Assembly (NCBI GenBank): GCA_020741755.1
Contig: DYYI01000014.1
Span: 1-25,727, forward strand
Length of the DNA: 25,727 nt
DNA from: Aliicoccus persicus_A
GTDB taxonomy: Bacteria; Bacillota; Bacilli; Staphylococcales; Salinicoccaceae
Reading direction: 5' to 3'
In this document: in pieces, positions 7,953 through 15,492 of the stretch
Numbering within the stretch: position 1 is the stretch's first letter
Layout of the letters: every line of letters starts with the position of its first letter
The notes under the pieces: generated by a model
Told to the model about the DNA's origin: nothing
Seen by the model: the letters and a program-made list of their open reading frames with translations, nothing else
Databases searched by the model: none
Made by a program: the position numbers and the translations under genes

Positions 7953-8879
7953 ATGAAAACAGCTCGAATTATCTATAATCCCACATCTGGTAAAGAACAA
8001 TTTAAACAATCTCTGGCGAAGGTGTTACAAAAGTTTGAAGAGGCAGGATTTATCACGAGTACGCATGCAACTACAGCACCGAACGATGCGACGAAAGCGG
8101 CAGTGGCTGCATGTGAAATGGGGATTGAACTGCTGATTGTTGCTGGTGGTGACGGTACAGTCAGTGAAGTCATCAATGGACTCGCGCAATGTGAATCACG
8201 TCCGACACTCGGTGTTATACCGGTAGGAACGGTTAATGATTATGCGAAGGCACTTCATATTTCAGATGATATTTTTGAAGCAATCGATACGATTATTAAT
8301 GGTGTAACGGTTGAGGTGGACATTGGAAAAATGAATGATAAGTACTTTATGAATATTGCTGGTGGTGGTAAAATTACAGAGGTATCATACGAAGCACCGA
8401 GTCGTCTTAAAGCGATTATCGGTCCGCTTGCTTACTATGTAAAAGGTATCGAATTTTTACCACAGATTACATCTTCTGAAGTAAAAATTGAATATGATGG
8501 TGAAGTGTTTCAAGGAAAAATCATGTTGTTTTTAATCGGTTTAACGAACTCGATTGGTGGATTTGACAAGCTCGTCGAAGACCCCGTATTTGATAATGGC
8601 TATTTTTCATTATTCATCGTTAGAGATGCATCGCTCGTTGAACTTGCGCATTTAATGACGCTCGTTTCTAGAGGAGAACACTATGATCATCCGAAACTTC
8701 AAATCATCCGTGCGAAAAATATTTCAGTGGAAAGTACGAATGATTCAATGCAGCTGAATTTAGATGGGGAATACGGTGGAAAACTGCCAGCGAAGTTTGA
8801 AAATTTACAAGCATTTTTATCGATACGTGTGCCAGAAGCAGTGAAGAATGCTCATTTTAAGCGCACAATACAATCTTAA
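7953..8879 (+). CDS. dgkB: Diacylglycerol kinase DgkB
   Basis: This soluble lipid kinase phosphorylates diacylglycerol released during lipoteichoic acid synthesis, returning it to phosphatidic acid. The 308-residue protein aligns closely with S. aureus DgkB (315). It begins RIIYNPTSGKE, has the nucleotide-binding GGDGT at residues 65-69 followed by SEVINGL, then GVIPVGTVNDYAKALHI, VDIGKMNDKYFMNIAGGG and, near the end, LDGEYGGKLPAKFENL. The start has AGGAGA upstream. A hairpin terminator begins at the stop codon. Confidence 0.96.
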   Translation: MKTARIIYNPTSGKEQFKQSLAKVLQKFEEAGFITSTHATTAPNDATKAAVAACEMGIELLIVAGGDGTVSEVINGLAQCESRPTLGVIPVGTVNDYAKALHISDDIFEAIDTIINGVTVEVDIGKMNDKYFMNIAGGGKITEVSYEAPSRLKAIIGPLAYYVKGIEFLPQITSSEVKIEYDGEVFQGKIMLFLIGLTNSIGGFDKLVEDPVFDNGYFSLFIVRDASLVELAHLMTLVSRGEHYDHPKLQIIRAKNISVESTNDSMQLNLDGEYGGKLPAKFENLQAFLSIRVPEAVKNAHFKRTIQS

Positions 8880-8907
8880 ACGTAAGCAAATATGCTTGCG
8901 TTTTTTA
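8878..8907 (+). terminator. Terminator or attenuator after dgkB
   Basis: AACGTAAGCA and TGCTTGCGTT arms with a 4-base loop run into six T. The next gene's GGAGGG site begins only about five bases later, leaving no room for a separate promoter, so the nucleotidase and rlmCD probably rely on partial read-through. Confidence 0.8.
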
Positions 8908-8924
8908 CTTTGGAGGGAAATCAG

Positions 8925-10715
8925 GTGAAGCTGACTATATTTGCGACGACGGACGTACATGGTGCGATTTATCCGTACAACTATTTTGATAATGAAGATA
9001 AAACGACGAGTTTGCTACATGCAGCGTCATATATTAAAGAATATCAGGCACGTCATAAAGAGGATGTCGTATTAACTATTGATAATGGAGACTTTTTACA
9101 AGGGGATACATGGAATGATTATGATGCAGAACATCCCAATCTAGCGCTTGCACCGACGGTGGTCAATGAGATATATGATGTTGTAGGACTTGGAAACCAT
9201 GAATTTAACTTTGGTTTCGATTACTTGAGTCAAGTGCTATCTAAGTACAAAGCACCGATAATCAATTCAAATATTTCGTTTAAAAATTCATTGAAAGATG
9301 TCGTGAAACCGCATCACATTGTCAAAAAGAATATCAATGGCCATGTGCTAAAAATTGCTTTTGTCAGCGTCGTACCAACCCAGGTTACAAAGTGGGATCA
9401 TGTGCATTTTCGCAGTGACGCGTCAATTGTCAGTCCGATGTTAGAAGCACTTAAAAAAGAAGTGCAACATGTACGTGATCAGGGTGCAGATGTTGTCATT
9501 GCGCTTGCGCATACTGGTTTAAAAGTAGATGTGGATCCGTATGATGTACATGGTGAGAATCAGGCGTATTTATTTGCACAAATGTCAGAGGAATTACAAA
9601 TAGATGGCATCGTGTCCGGGCATACGCATGAAGTGTTTCCATCTGATGCACTCGATTTGCGTCATGATATAACGGATGGTGTGATCAATAATGTAGCTGT
9701 TGTTCAACCCGGCGTGTCGGCAAAACAGTTGGGTCAGCTCGATTTCGAATTGGAGTTCCGCGAAAACTCATGGGAAATCAAGAAGCGCAGTGCGAAAGTA
9801 TTAGAAGTCGATAAAATGCAACTGGACCAAGAGTTATTAGGCAAGTTCAAACCATATCACAAAGATGTGAAGGCCTATCTAACAGAACCAATTACAACGC
9901 TTAAAGAAGATTGGCATACGTACTTTGCTCAAGTGTTGCCGTCCCCTGCAGTTCAGGTGTCAGGTGAAGCGGCGAAAGTGTATGCGGAAAAATTGATTAA
10001 AGACGGTGTCATACCGAACCTACCCGTACTATCATTCAATGCACCGACGCGTGCAGGGAGAGATGGTGCACATGACTATACTCAGATTTCAGCGGGTCCA
10101 TTAACGCTATCAGATGCAATCAATCTATATAAACATGCGAATACAATTGCGATATTAAAAATTAGCGGAAAGCGATTGAGAGAGTGGCTCGAGTGGAGTG
10201 CTTCTCAATTTTTAACACACGGAGAACCATCACTGCTTGATTCGAATGATTCTAAAACGGGGTTCCCAAGTTATAATTTTGATATGTTTTACGATTTAGA
10301 TTACATCATTGATATAACGAGCCCGCCAAGATATAACAGTTCAGGCACACAGATTTCTGATAGTCGACGTCTTTTATCGGCAACGTATAAAGGAGAGCGT
10401 ATCAAAGAGAAGGATGTATTCCTGGTCGCAGCGAATAACTATCGCGCATCCAATACACCGCTGTTGCAAACACCAGACGTTGAAGTCGTCTATGAATCAC
10501 ATATGCTCGTCCGCGATTTATTGATTGACTACTTAAAGTCTGGGCGAACGTTCACAAAAGCATCACCGCTGACAGTGTTGCCGTCTAAAAAATACACGTT
10601 CGTATCAGCAACAAAGGCACAACAGTTTATAAAAGATGAGCCAATTCGTCATATTAAAGATTTGGGTAATGGATTTAGTGTTTATGAGGTGGATTATGGC
10701 AATTACAAAAAATAA
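8925..10715 (+). CDS. Cytosolic 5'-nucleotidase / 2',3'-cyclic phosphodiesterase family protein (UshA/CpdB type)
   Basis: This 596-residue two-domain metallophosphoesterase removes phosphate from nucleotides or cyclic nucleotides. The N-terminal dimetal domain shows D10-x-H12 (TTDVHG), D56 (DNGDF), N91-H92-E93 (GLGNHEF), an AHTG segment and GHTHEVFP. The C-terminal substrate domain (PF02872 type) shows GPLTLSDAINLYKHANT and the YNFDMFYDLDYIIDI segment typical of CpdB-like members. There is no signal peptide, so it should act in the cytoplasm. The GTG at 8925 is chosen because GGAGGG lies seven bases upstream; an ATG at 8892 falls inside the dgkB terminator. Its end overlaps rlmCD by 20 bases, implying coupling. 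Confidence 0.9.
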   Translation: MKLTIFATTDVHGAIYPYNYFDNEDKTTSLLHAASYIKEYQARHKEDVVLTIDNGDFLQGDTWNDYDAEHPNLALAPTVVNEIYDVVGLGNHEFNFGFDYLSQVLSKYKAPIINSNISFKNSLKDVVKPHHIVKKNINGHVLKIAFVSVVPTQVTKWDHVHFRSDASIVSPMLEALKKEVQHVRDQGADVVIALAHTGLKVDVDPYDVHGENQAYLFAQMSEELQIDGIVSGHTHEVFPSDALDLRHDITDGVINNVAVVQPGVSAKQLGQLDFELEFRENSWEIKKRSAKVLEVDKMQLDQELLGKFKPYHKDVKAYLTEPITTLKEDWHTYFAQVLPSPAVQVSGEAAKVYAEKLIKDGVIPNLPVLSFNAPTRAGRDGAHDYTQISAGPLTLSDAINLYKHANTIAILKISGKRLREWLEWSASQFLTHGEPSLLDSNDSKTGFPSYNFDMFYDLDYIIDITSPPRYNSSGTQISDSRRLLSATYKGERIKEKDVFLVAANNYRASNTPLLQTPDVEVVYESHMLVRDLLIDYLKSGRTFTKASPLTVLPSKKYTFVSATKAQQFIKDEPIRHIKDLGNGFSVYEVDYGNYKK

Positions 10716-12051
10716 TTACTATGAAGGAAAAGTTGTTGATTATACACATGAGGGACTCGGCGTCGTAAAAGTCGATGGTTACCCAGTGTTTATTCAGGAT
10801 GCATTGCTTAATGAGTCCATACGATTTAAAGCGATCAAAGTGAACAGTAAGTTTGGTTATGGCAAGCTGATTGACATCTTAGATCAATCAGAAAACCGAA
10901 TTGATCCACCATGCCCATACTATTTCCAATGTGGTGGCTGTCAAATTCAGTCAATGTCATACGAAGAACAACTTGAATTTAAACGCATCGTCGTAAAAAA
11001 CAATATGCGACGTTTACCGACAGATTTAATCATCCATCCGACTGTCGGTGATAACGATGGAAAATATTATCGCAACAAGTCGCAAATCCCAGTTCAAATG
11101 CGTAATGGAAAACTTGAGATGGGCTTTTACAGAGAACGTTCGCATGATTTAATCGATATTGACCATTGCCTGATCCAAAAAGACATTCACAACGAACTCA
11201 TGCTGCGGACGAAAGAACTCATAGAATCAGAGAATATTTCTATCTACGATGAAAAGAAACACAGTGGACTACTCCGTCACGTCATCATTCGTTCGTCACA
11301 TGACAATGAAGAAATACAAATTGCATTTGTGACAAACGGTCAGGACAATGTGTTCCAAAAAATTGCAAATACACTTGCACAAGAATACCCGAACATCAAG
11401 AGCATCGTGCAAAACATCAATGATAGTAAAACGAATGTAATCATGGGTAAAGAAAATAAAGTGCGCCATGGTGAACCGTATATTGTGGATACGCTCTTGG
11501 GTAAACAATTTAAAATACGTACGAATAGTTTTTATCAAGTGAATCATCGCCAAACAGAAAAACTATATCAACTTGCAATCGATGCGGCAGAGCTAAAAGG
11601 TAACGAGATAATCGTCGATACGTATTGTGGTATCGGCACAATCGGTCTTTCAGTTGCGGATAAAGTAAAACAACTGCTCGGTATAGAGATCGTCGAGAGC
11701 GCAGTAGTGGATGCACGTGAAAATGCGAAGTTAAATAATGTGGATAATGCGACGTTTTATCAGGGTGCATCAGAAATCATCATGAAAGAACTTGTGGCAG
11801 AAGGTATAAAACCAGACGTCGTATTTGTCGATCCACCACGAAAAGGATGCCACACAGACTTTTTGGATAGTTTAATAGAAGTGTCACCAGAGAAAATTGT
11901 CTATGTATCGTGTAACCCGAGCACGCTCGCGCGAGATATGAAGTATTTAATGGAACATGGCTACACAGCAAAAGAAGTCAGACCACTGGATATGTTTCCA
12001 CAGAGTCACCATGTGGAGTGTGTATCGTTGCTACAAAGAGAAACTATATAG
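10696..12051 (+). CDS. rlmCD: 23S rRNA (uracil-C5)-methyltransferase RlmCD with an element-supplied C-terminus
   Basis: This SAM-dependent enzyme makes m5U in 23S rRNA (U747 and U1939 in Gram-positives). The 451-residue protein has a TRAM domain (residues about 3-62), an iron-sulfur cysteine set C73, C79, C82 (CPYYFQCGGC) and C158, a SAM-binding VDTYCGIGTIGLS segment, VDPPRKGC, and the catalytic Cys near residue 406 in SCNPSTLARD. The ATG at 10696 has GAGGTGG upstream and overlaps the nucleotidase gene. The last residues read HVECVSLLQRETI. Two other rlmCD-like tails occur downstream at 21783 and 22820, so the final ten or so codons appear to have been replaced when a mobile element inserted at the core around 12010-12030. 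The change is after all catalytic motifs, so activity is probably kept. Confidence 0.95.
   Translation: MAITKNNYYEGKVVDYTHEGLGVVKVDGYPVFIQDALLNESIRFKAIKVNSKFGYGKLIDILDQSENRIDPPCPYYFQCGGCQIQSMSYEEQLEFKRIVVKNNMRRLPTDLIIHPTVGDNDGKYYRNKSQIPVQMRNGKLEMGFYRERSHDLIDIDHCLIQKDIHNELMLRTKELIESENISIYDEKKHSGLLRHVIIRSSHDNEEIQIAFVTNGQDNVFQKIANTLAQEYPNIKSIVQNINDSKTNVIMGKENKVRHGEPYIVDTLLGKQFKIRTNSFYQVNHRQTEKLYQLAIDAAELKGNEIIVDTYCGIGTIGLSVADKVKQLLGIEIVESAVVDARENAKLNNVDNATFYQGASEIIMKELVAEGIKPDVVFVDPPRKGCHTDFLDSLIEVSPEKIVYVSCNPSTLARDMKYLMEHGYTAKEVRPLDMFPQSHHVECVSLLQRETI
12010..12030 (+). other. Left attachment site (attL) inside rlmCD 3' end
   Basis: The sequence starting CATGTGGAGTG matches 21783 exactly for 11 bases and continues to match in scattered positions (GTA, TTG). 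It matches 22820 more weakly. In the rlmCD frame all three encode HVE(C/Y)V(S/A)L. Bases downstream of the core are inferred to be element DNA. Confidence 0.8.
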
Positions 12052-12198
12052 AAATCCTTAGTTTTAAACACTTTCACAAGCATTTCGTGTTTGTAGGAGA
12101 AGGTGAAAAAACGAGAAATAAAGTACTGAAAAACCACATTACCGTTTCAGTGGTAATTAATCTGGGGTGTGGGAACACAATAGAATAAAAATAGTGTA

Positions 12199-12235
12199 AG
12201 GCGTTCAAATAAAATGAACGTCTTTTTTTACGCCT
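12199..12235 (+). terminator. Hairpin with T-run upstream of dcm
   Basis: CGTTCA-N7-TGAACG is followed by TC and seven T, a terminator shape. An outer pair AGGCGT (12199-12204) / ACGCCT (12230-12235) shares bases with the inner stem and flanks the T-run, so alternative pairing is possible. The dcm start is only about 25 bases further on. The rest of 12052-12198 holds a small ATTACC/GGTAAT hairpin (about 12139-12157) and an open frame discussed in the findings. Confidence 0.55.
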
Positions 12236-12260
12236 AAAAACGGAGAATAGAAGGTGGAAT

Positions 12261-13184
12261 ATGACAAAACTAACTTTAGGAAGTTTATTTGATGGGATTG
12301 GTGTATTTCCATTAGCAGCTTCTCGTTATGGGATTCAACCAATATGGGCTAGTGAGATTGAAAAAGCTCCCATATCTATTACGAAACGACATTTTCCTAA
12401 CATCCATCATTTAGGAGATGTTACAAAAGTAAAAGGGGGAGAAATTCCACCTGTTCATATTATTACATTTGGTTCCCCTTGTCAGAACCTCTCCAATATT
12501 GGTAAACGAGAAGGTCTTACAGGAAGTCAATCGAGTTTATTTTTTCACGCAATTCGAATTATAGAAGAAATGAGGTGTGCAACGAATGGAACATATCCAG
12601 TTATCGCTGTTTGGGAAAACGTCATGGGAGCTTTTTCATCAAATAACAGGCTGGATTTTAAGGCCGTGCTTGAATCGTTCACAAATACCGAAATTCCAAT
12701 GCCTGCTTCTGAAGTCTGGGCAAACGCCGGAATGGTCCGAGGGAATGATGTTGATATCGCTTGGCGATTGTTGGATGCCCAATATTGGGGAAAGCCCACA
12801 CTTGCTCAAAGAAGAAGACGTATCTTTCTCGTGGCAGATTTTAGAGGAAGACGTGCCACAGAAATATTATTTAAAGCCCGCGATTTGCAATCGGTTTTTA
12901 CGTCTAGCGGAGAGAGCAGGCTGTCCTCCACCATTGCCAGTAGAATATCTACTCAAAAAGCAAGGGGGAAAATACCCATCATCCGTCCCTTTCAAGAACG
13001 ACGTATGCGAAGTACAGCCAAAGAAAAAAATGAAAAAGGATTTCATGGAAGTTTCGGAAGAACAGGAGATCCTTTCCCCACTTTACTCGCGGGATCCGTA
13101 AATTATTTTACATTTTGGTATGAAGGAGAAGAGGAAGAAGGATTTTCTATTCTCTCAATAAAGAGCATGAATTATATACATTAG
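12261..13184 (+). pseudogene. DNA cytosine-5 methyltransferase, C-terminally truncated
   Basis: The frame encodes a type-II-like m5C methyltransferase of the kind common on Firmicutes integrative elements. It shows motif I (FDGIGVFPLA, residues 10-19), motif IV with the catalytic Cys (GSPCQNLS, C74), motif VI (ENV, 119-121), motif VIII (QRRRR, 183-187) and a late FPTLLAG segment (272-278). After FWYEGEEEE (about residue 293) the expected motif IX/X region is missing, and the frame runs into the arsR remnant, ending in a short unrelated tail. It is probably inactive because the conserved C-terminal motif that packs on the SAM domain is gone. The ATG at 12261 follows GAAGGTGG. A 174-codon frame in another phase over this gene is a shadow. 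Confidence 0.8.
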
Positions 13185-13270
13185 TTCTTCATTTGACTAG
13201 CATGCTACCTTCAAAGAATGAAAATATTCAATCATTCGTGGTTGAAGGAAGAAGAGTCCTTTGTGATTAA
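13133..13270 (+). pseudogene. 3' remnant of an ArsR-family repressor gene
   Basis: In a frame different from dcm, translation reads GRRIFYSLNKEHELYT and continues to FVVEGRRVLCD and a stop at 13268-13270. G-R-x-x-x-Y-S-L-N is the typical end of the ArsR winged-helix wing, and a helical tail follows as expected. The DNA-binding N-terminal two-thirds of the gene are absent: upstream sequence is dcm. The junction is in the purine-rich stretch around 13125-13140. It sits 30 bases before arsB, where arsR normally lies. The family call rests on a short segment. Confidence 0.55.
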
Positions 13271-13299
13271 TTGATGATGAAATAGAGAGGAGCTTTATT

Positions 13300-14589
13300 T
13301 TGCTTTTTTGGGCTATTTTTATTTTTTTAGTAACACTCATTTTAGTTATTTGGCAACCTAAAGGGTTGTCGATTGGATGGTCTGCAATTGGTGGAGCTAT
13401 TCTCGCCTTAATAGTAGGAGTAGTTGGGTTTAGTGATGTAATTGCAGTAACAGAAATTGTCTGGAACGCGACACTCGCATTTGTTGCTATTATTCTTATT
13501 TCCTTAATACTCGATGAAATAGGATTATTTGAATGGGCAGCACTTCATATGGCTAGAATAGCAAAAGGCAATGGAATAAAAATGTTTGTCTATATAAGTG
13601 TTTTAGGTGCAATTGTGGCTGCCTTATTTGCAAATGATGGTGCGGCATTAATACTTACACCAATTGTACTCGCAATGGTTCGTAATTTAAATTTCAATGA
13701 AAAAATGATCTTTCCATTTATTATGGCTAGTGGATTTATTGCAGACACAACTTCCTTACCCTTTATAGTAAGTAACTTGGTTAATATCGTTTCAGCCGAC
13801 TTCTTCGGTATTGGTTTTGTCGAGTATGCATCTCGAATGATTATTCCAAACTTCTTTTCACTGGGTGCAACGATCACTGTATTATTAATTTACTTTCGAA
13901 AAAGTATTCCGAGATCGTATGATGTATCTAAATTAAGTGAACCTAAAGATGCCATAAGGGATCACAAAATGTTTCGTTTATCTTGGTATGTCCTTGGATT
14001 ATTGGTTGTTGGTTACTTTGTAAGTGAGTTCATTAATCTTCCTGTTTCTATTGTTGCAGGTGTTATAGCGATATTCTTTATCCTCATGGCAAAAAATAGT
14101 AAAGCAGTGGATACAAAAACAGTTATTAAAGGAGCACCATGGGCTATCGTATTTTTCTCAATCGGAATGTATGTGGTAGTATATGGATTGGGAAATGCAG
14201 GACTTACAGATGCATTGGCTACTGTTATTCAAGCGACAGCAGAACAGGGCTTATTCATCGCTACAATAGCAATGGGCTTTATCGCTGCTTTCTTATCATC
14301 CATTATGAACAATATGCCAACGGTTATGATTGATGCCTTGGCTATTGCCGAAACTGATACTTCGGGTGTAATTCGAGAAGCACTTATTTATGCTAATGTG
14401 GTTGGATCTGACTTAGGACCAAAAATTACACCCATTGGTTCACTCGCCACTTTAGTATGGCTCCATGTCTTATCTCAAAAAGGAGTTAAGATATCATGGG
14501 GAACTTATTTTAAAACGGGAATTGTTATAACAATTCCAATCCTATTCATTACATTATTAGGCCTTTATCTAACACTTACAATATTTTAA
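13300..14589 (+). CDS. arsB: Arsenite efflux permease ArsB
   Basis: This 429-residue, roughly 12-helix inner-membrane antiporter exports As(III) and Sb(III). It matches S. aureus pI258 ArsB almost along its whole length: IWQPKGLSIGWSAIGG near the start, ALFANDGAALILTPIVLAMV, FPFIMASGFIADTTSLPF, the SRMIIPNFFSLGA segment, LSSIMNNMPTVMIDALAI and VVGSDLGPKITPIGSLATL. The start is a TTG at 13300 with AGGAG seven bases upstream. arsC follows after seven bases plus its leader, with AAGGAG, so arsBC is an operon. No intact arsR, arsA or arsD is present, so export should be driven by proton motive force alone and repression may be lost. Confidence 0.96.
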   Translation: MLFWAIFIFLVTLILVIWQPKGLSIGWSAIGGAILALIVGVVGFSDVIAVTEIVWNATLAFVAIILISLILDEIGLFEWAALHMARIAKGNGIKMFVYISVLGAIVAALFANDGAALILTPIVLAMVRNLNFNEKMIFPFIMASGFIADTTSLPFIVSNLVNIVSADFFGIGFVEYASRMIIPNFFSLGATITVLLIYFRKSIPRSYDVSKLSEPKDAIRDHKMFRLSWYVLGLLVVGYFVSEFINLPVSIVAGVIAIFFILMAKNSKAVDTKTVIKGAPWAIVFFSIGMYVVVYGLGNAGLTDALATVIQATAEQGLFIATIAMGFIAAFLSSIMNNMPTVMIDALAIAETDTSGVIREALIYANVVGSDLGPKITPIGSLATLVWLHVLSQKGVKISWGTYFKTGIVITIPILFITLLGLYLTLTIF

Positions 14590-14602
14590 AAGGAGAATGA
14601 TC

Positions 14603-15022
14603 ATGTCGAAAAAAACACTTTACTTTTTATGCACAGGGAATTCTTGTAGAAGTCAAATGGCAGAAGGGTTTGGGAAAAAATATCTAAGTGAAAAATATGA
14701 TGTTTATTCAGCAGGGATTGAAGCACATGGACTAAATCCTAATGCTGTAAAAGCAATGAAAGAAGTAGATGTTGATATATCTACTCAAACTTCTGATATT
14801 ATTGATCGAGATATTTTAAACAACGCAGATCTTGTGATTACGTTATGTGGTGATGCAAAAGATAGTTGTCCTATGACACCACCACATGTTACAAGATGGC
14901 ATTGGGGATTCGATGACCCTGCGAAAGCAGAAGGTACAGAAGACGAAAAATGGGCTGTTTTCCAACAAGTTAGAAATAAAATTGAGGAACGAATAAAAGT
15001 TTTTGCAGAAGAAGATAAGTAA
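14603..15022 (+). CDS. arsC: Thioredoxin-coupled arsenate reductase ArsC
   Basis: This cytosolic enzyme of the low-molecular-weight phosphatase fold reduces As(V) to As(III) for export by ArsB. The 139-residue protein has the P-loop C10-TGNSC-R16 and the two relay cysteines C82 and C89 at the same numbers as pI258 ArsC (131 residues), plus WGFDDPA. The start at 14603 (MSKKT) has AGGAG seven bases upstream; an ATG at 14597 lies one base from that site. A strong terminator follows, closing arsBC. Confidence 0.96.
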   Translation: MSKKTLYFLCTGNSCRSQMAEGFGKKYLSEKYDVYSAGIEAHGLNPNAVKAMKEVDVDISTQTSDIIDRDILNNADLVITLCGDAKDSCPMTPPHVTRWHWGFDDPAKAEGTEDEKWAVFQQVRNKIEERIKVFAEEDK

Positions 15023-15027
15023 GAAAG

Positions 15028-15060
15028 CACCGAAGGGGAGTCGTCCTTCGGTGTTTATTT
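15028..15060 (+). terminator. Terminator of arsBC
   Basis: CACCGAAGG and CCTTCGGTG arms with an 8-base loop are followed by TTTATTTATTT. It separates arsBC from the convergent minus-strand module and may work in both directions. Confidence 0.85.
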
Positions 15061-15255
15061 ATTTGATAGTACATTATAAGCTTTTATGAAGTTTCTGTAT
15101 GTTTCCCTTCCTAATTTATGAGGGTCATTATTAAAGAGATGTTGAAATATTATCTTATTTGCTTCCTCTATATCAGATGTAAATGAAATTAAAATAAGTT
15201 GAAAATAGGATATAAAATAATCTACACTTAATTTACCTGAATTCTGAATAATCAT
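15055..15255 (-). CDS. Small hypothetical protein
   Basis: This is a 66-residue unrecognised frame (MIIQNSGKLSVDYF ... NFIKAYNVLSNK), soluble and helical in character. The ATG at 15255 has GAGGTG nine bases upstream; an upstream in-frame ATG at 15312 would read through the terminator at 15275-15305, so it is rejected. It sits just past the end of the MarR/permease operon and converges with arsBC. It could be expressed by read-through only. Whether it is translated is uncertain. Confidence 0.45.
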   Translation of the reverse strand: MIIQNSGKLSVDYFISYFQLILISFTSDIEEANKIIFQHLFNNDPHKLGRETYRNFIKAYNVLSNK

Positions 15256-15274
15256 TACCGTTTTCACCTCATAC

Positions 15275-15305
15275 AAAGATAAAGGGCTGTAAAAATTAAC
15301 AGCCC
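15275..15305 (-). terminator. Terminator of the MarR/permease/CC-protein operon
   Basis: On the minus strand, GGGCTGT-N8-ACAGCCC is followed by TTTATCTTT. It begins about ten bases after the stop of the 54-residue CC protein. Confidence 0.75.
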
Positions 15306-15315
15306 ACTTCATTAT

Positions 15316-15480
15316 TTATTCAGTTTTTGGAGAGCAACATGAAGAATCACTTTTAATATCCGTATCTTTACTTGAAGTCTTTTCATTGTTTTCTTGGACT
15401 TCCTCAAACTCTACAGAACAACAATCTTTCTTAGAAGAAAATACTTTTTTGAAAAATGATTCTTTCTTTTCTTTACCCAT
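15316..15480 (-). CDS. 54-residue protein with two Cys-Cys pairs, downstream of the ArsP-type permease
   Basis: This gene is short but well supported. The ATG at 15480 is preceded by AAGGGGGTGA six bases away, and it lies 12 bases after the permease stop. The product starts MGKEKKESFFKKVFSSKKDC. It then has a CC pair at residues 20-21, an acidic, serine-rich middle, and a second pair in SSCCSPKTE at the C-terminus. It has no membrane segment. Vicinal cysteines next to an ArsP-family permease and a cysteine-pair regulator suggest binding of arsenicals or another thiophilic metal, for example as a delivery or buffering protein. That role is inference. Confidence 0.8.
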   Translation of the reverse strand: MGKEKKESFFKKVFSSKKDCCSVEFEEVQENNEKTSSKDTDIKSDSSCCSPKTE

Positions 15481-15492
15481 ATTATCACCCCC

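Noticed and set aside
8892..8924. Earlier ATG start for the nucleotidase at 8892
   Set aside because: It falls within the dgkB terminator hairpin and lacks a ribosome site; the GTG at 8925 has GGAGGG seven bases upstream and begins directly with the metal-binding strand.
12577..13101. 174-codon plus-strand frame inside dcm
   Set aside because: The other frame contains all methyltransferase motifs, including FPTLLAG after the end of this frame's best part; this one shows no recognised domain.
13208..13250. Large inverted repeat (CCTTCAA...TTGAAGG) upstream of arsB considered as an operator or terminator
   Set aside because: It lies within the arsR remnant's coding frame and has no T-run after it. 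No known ArsR operator pattern is evident. It could still fold, but I cannot support a role.
15256..15312. Longer start for the 66-residue minus-strand gene
   Set aside because: The extension overlaps the terminator of the upstream operon and has no ribosome site.
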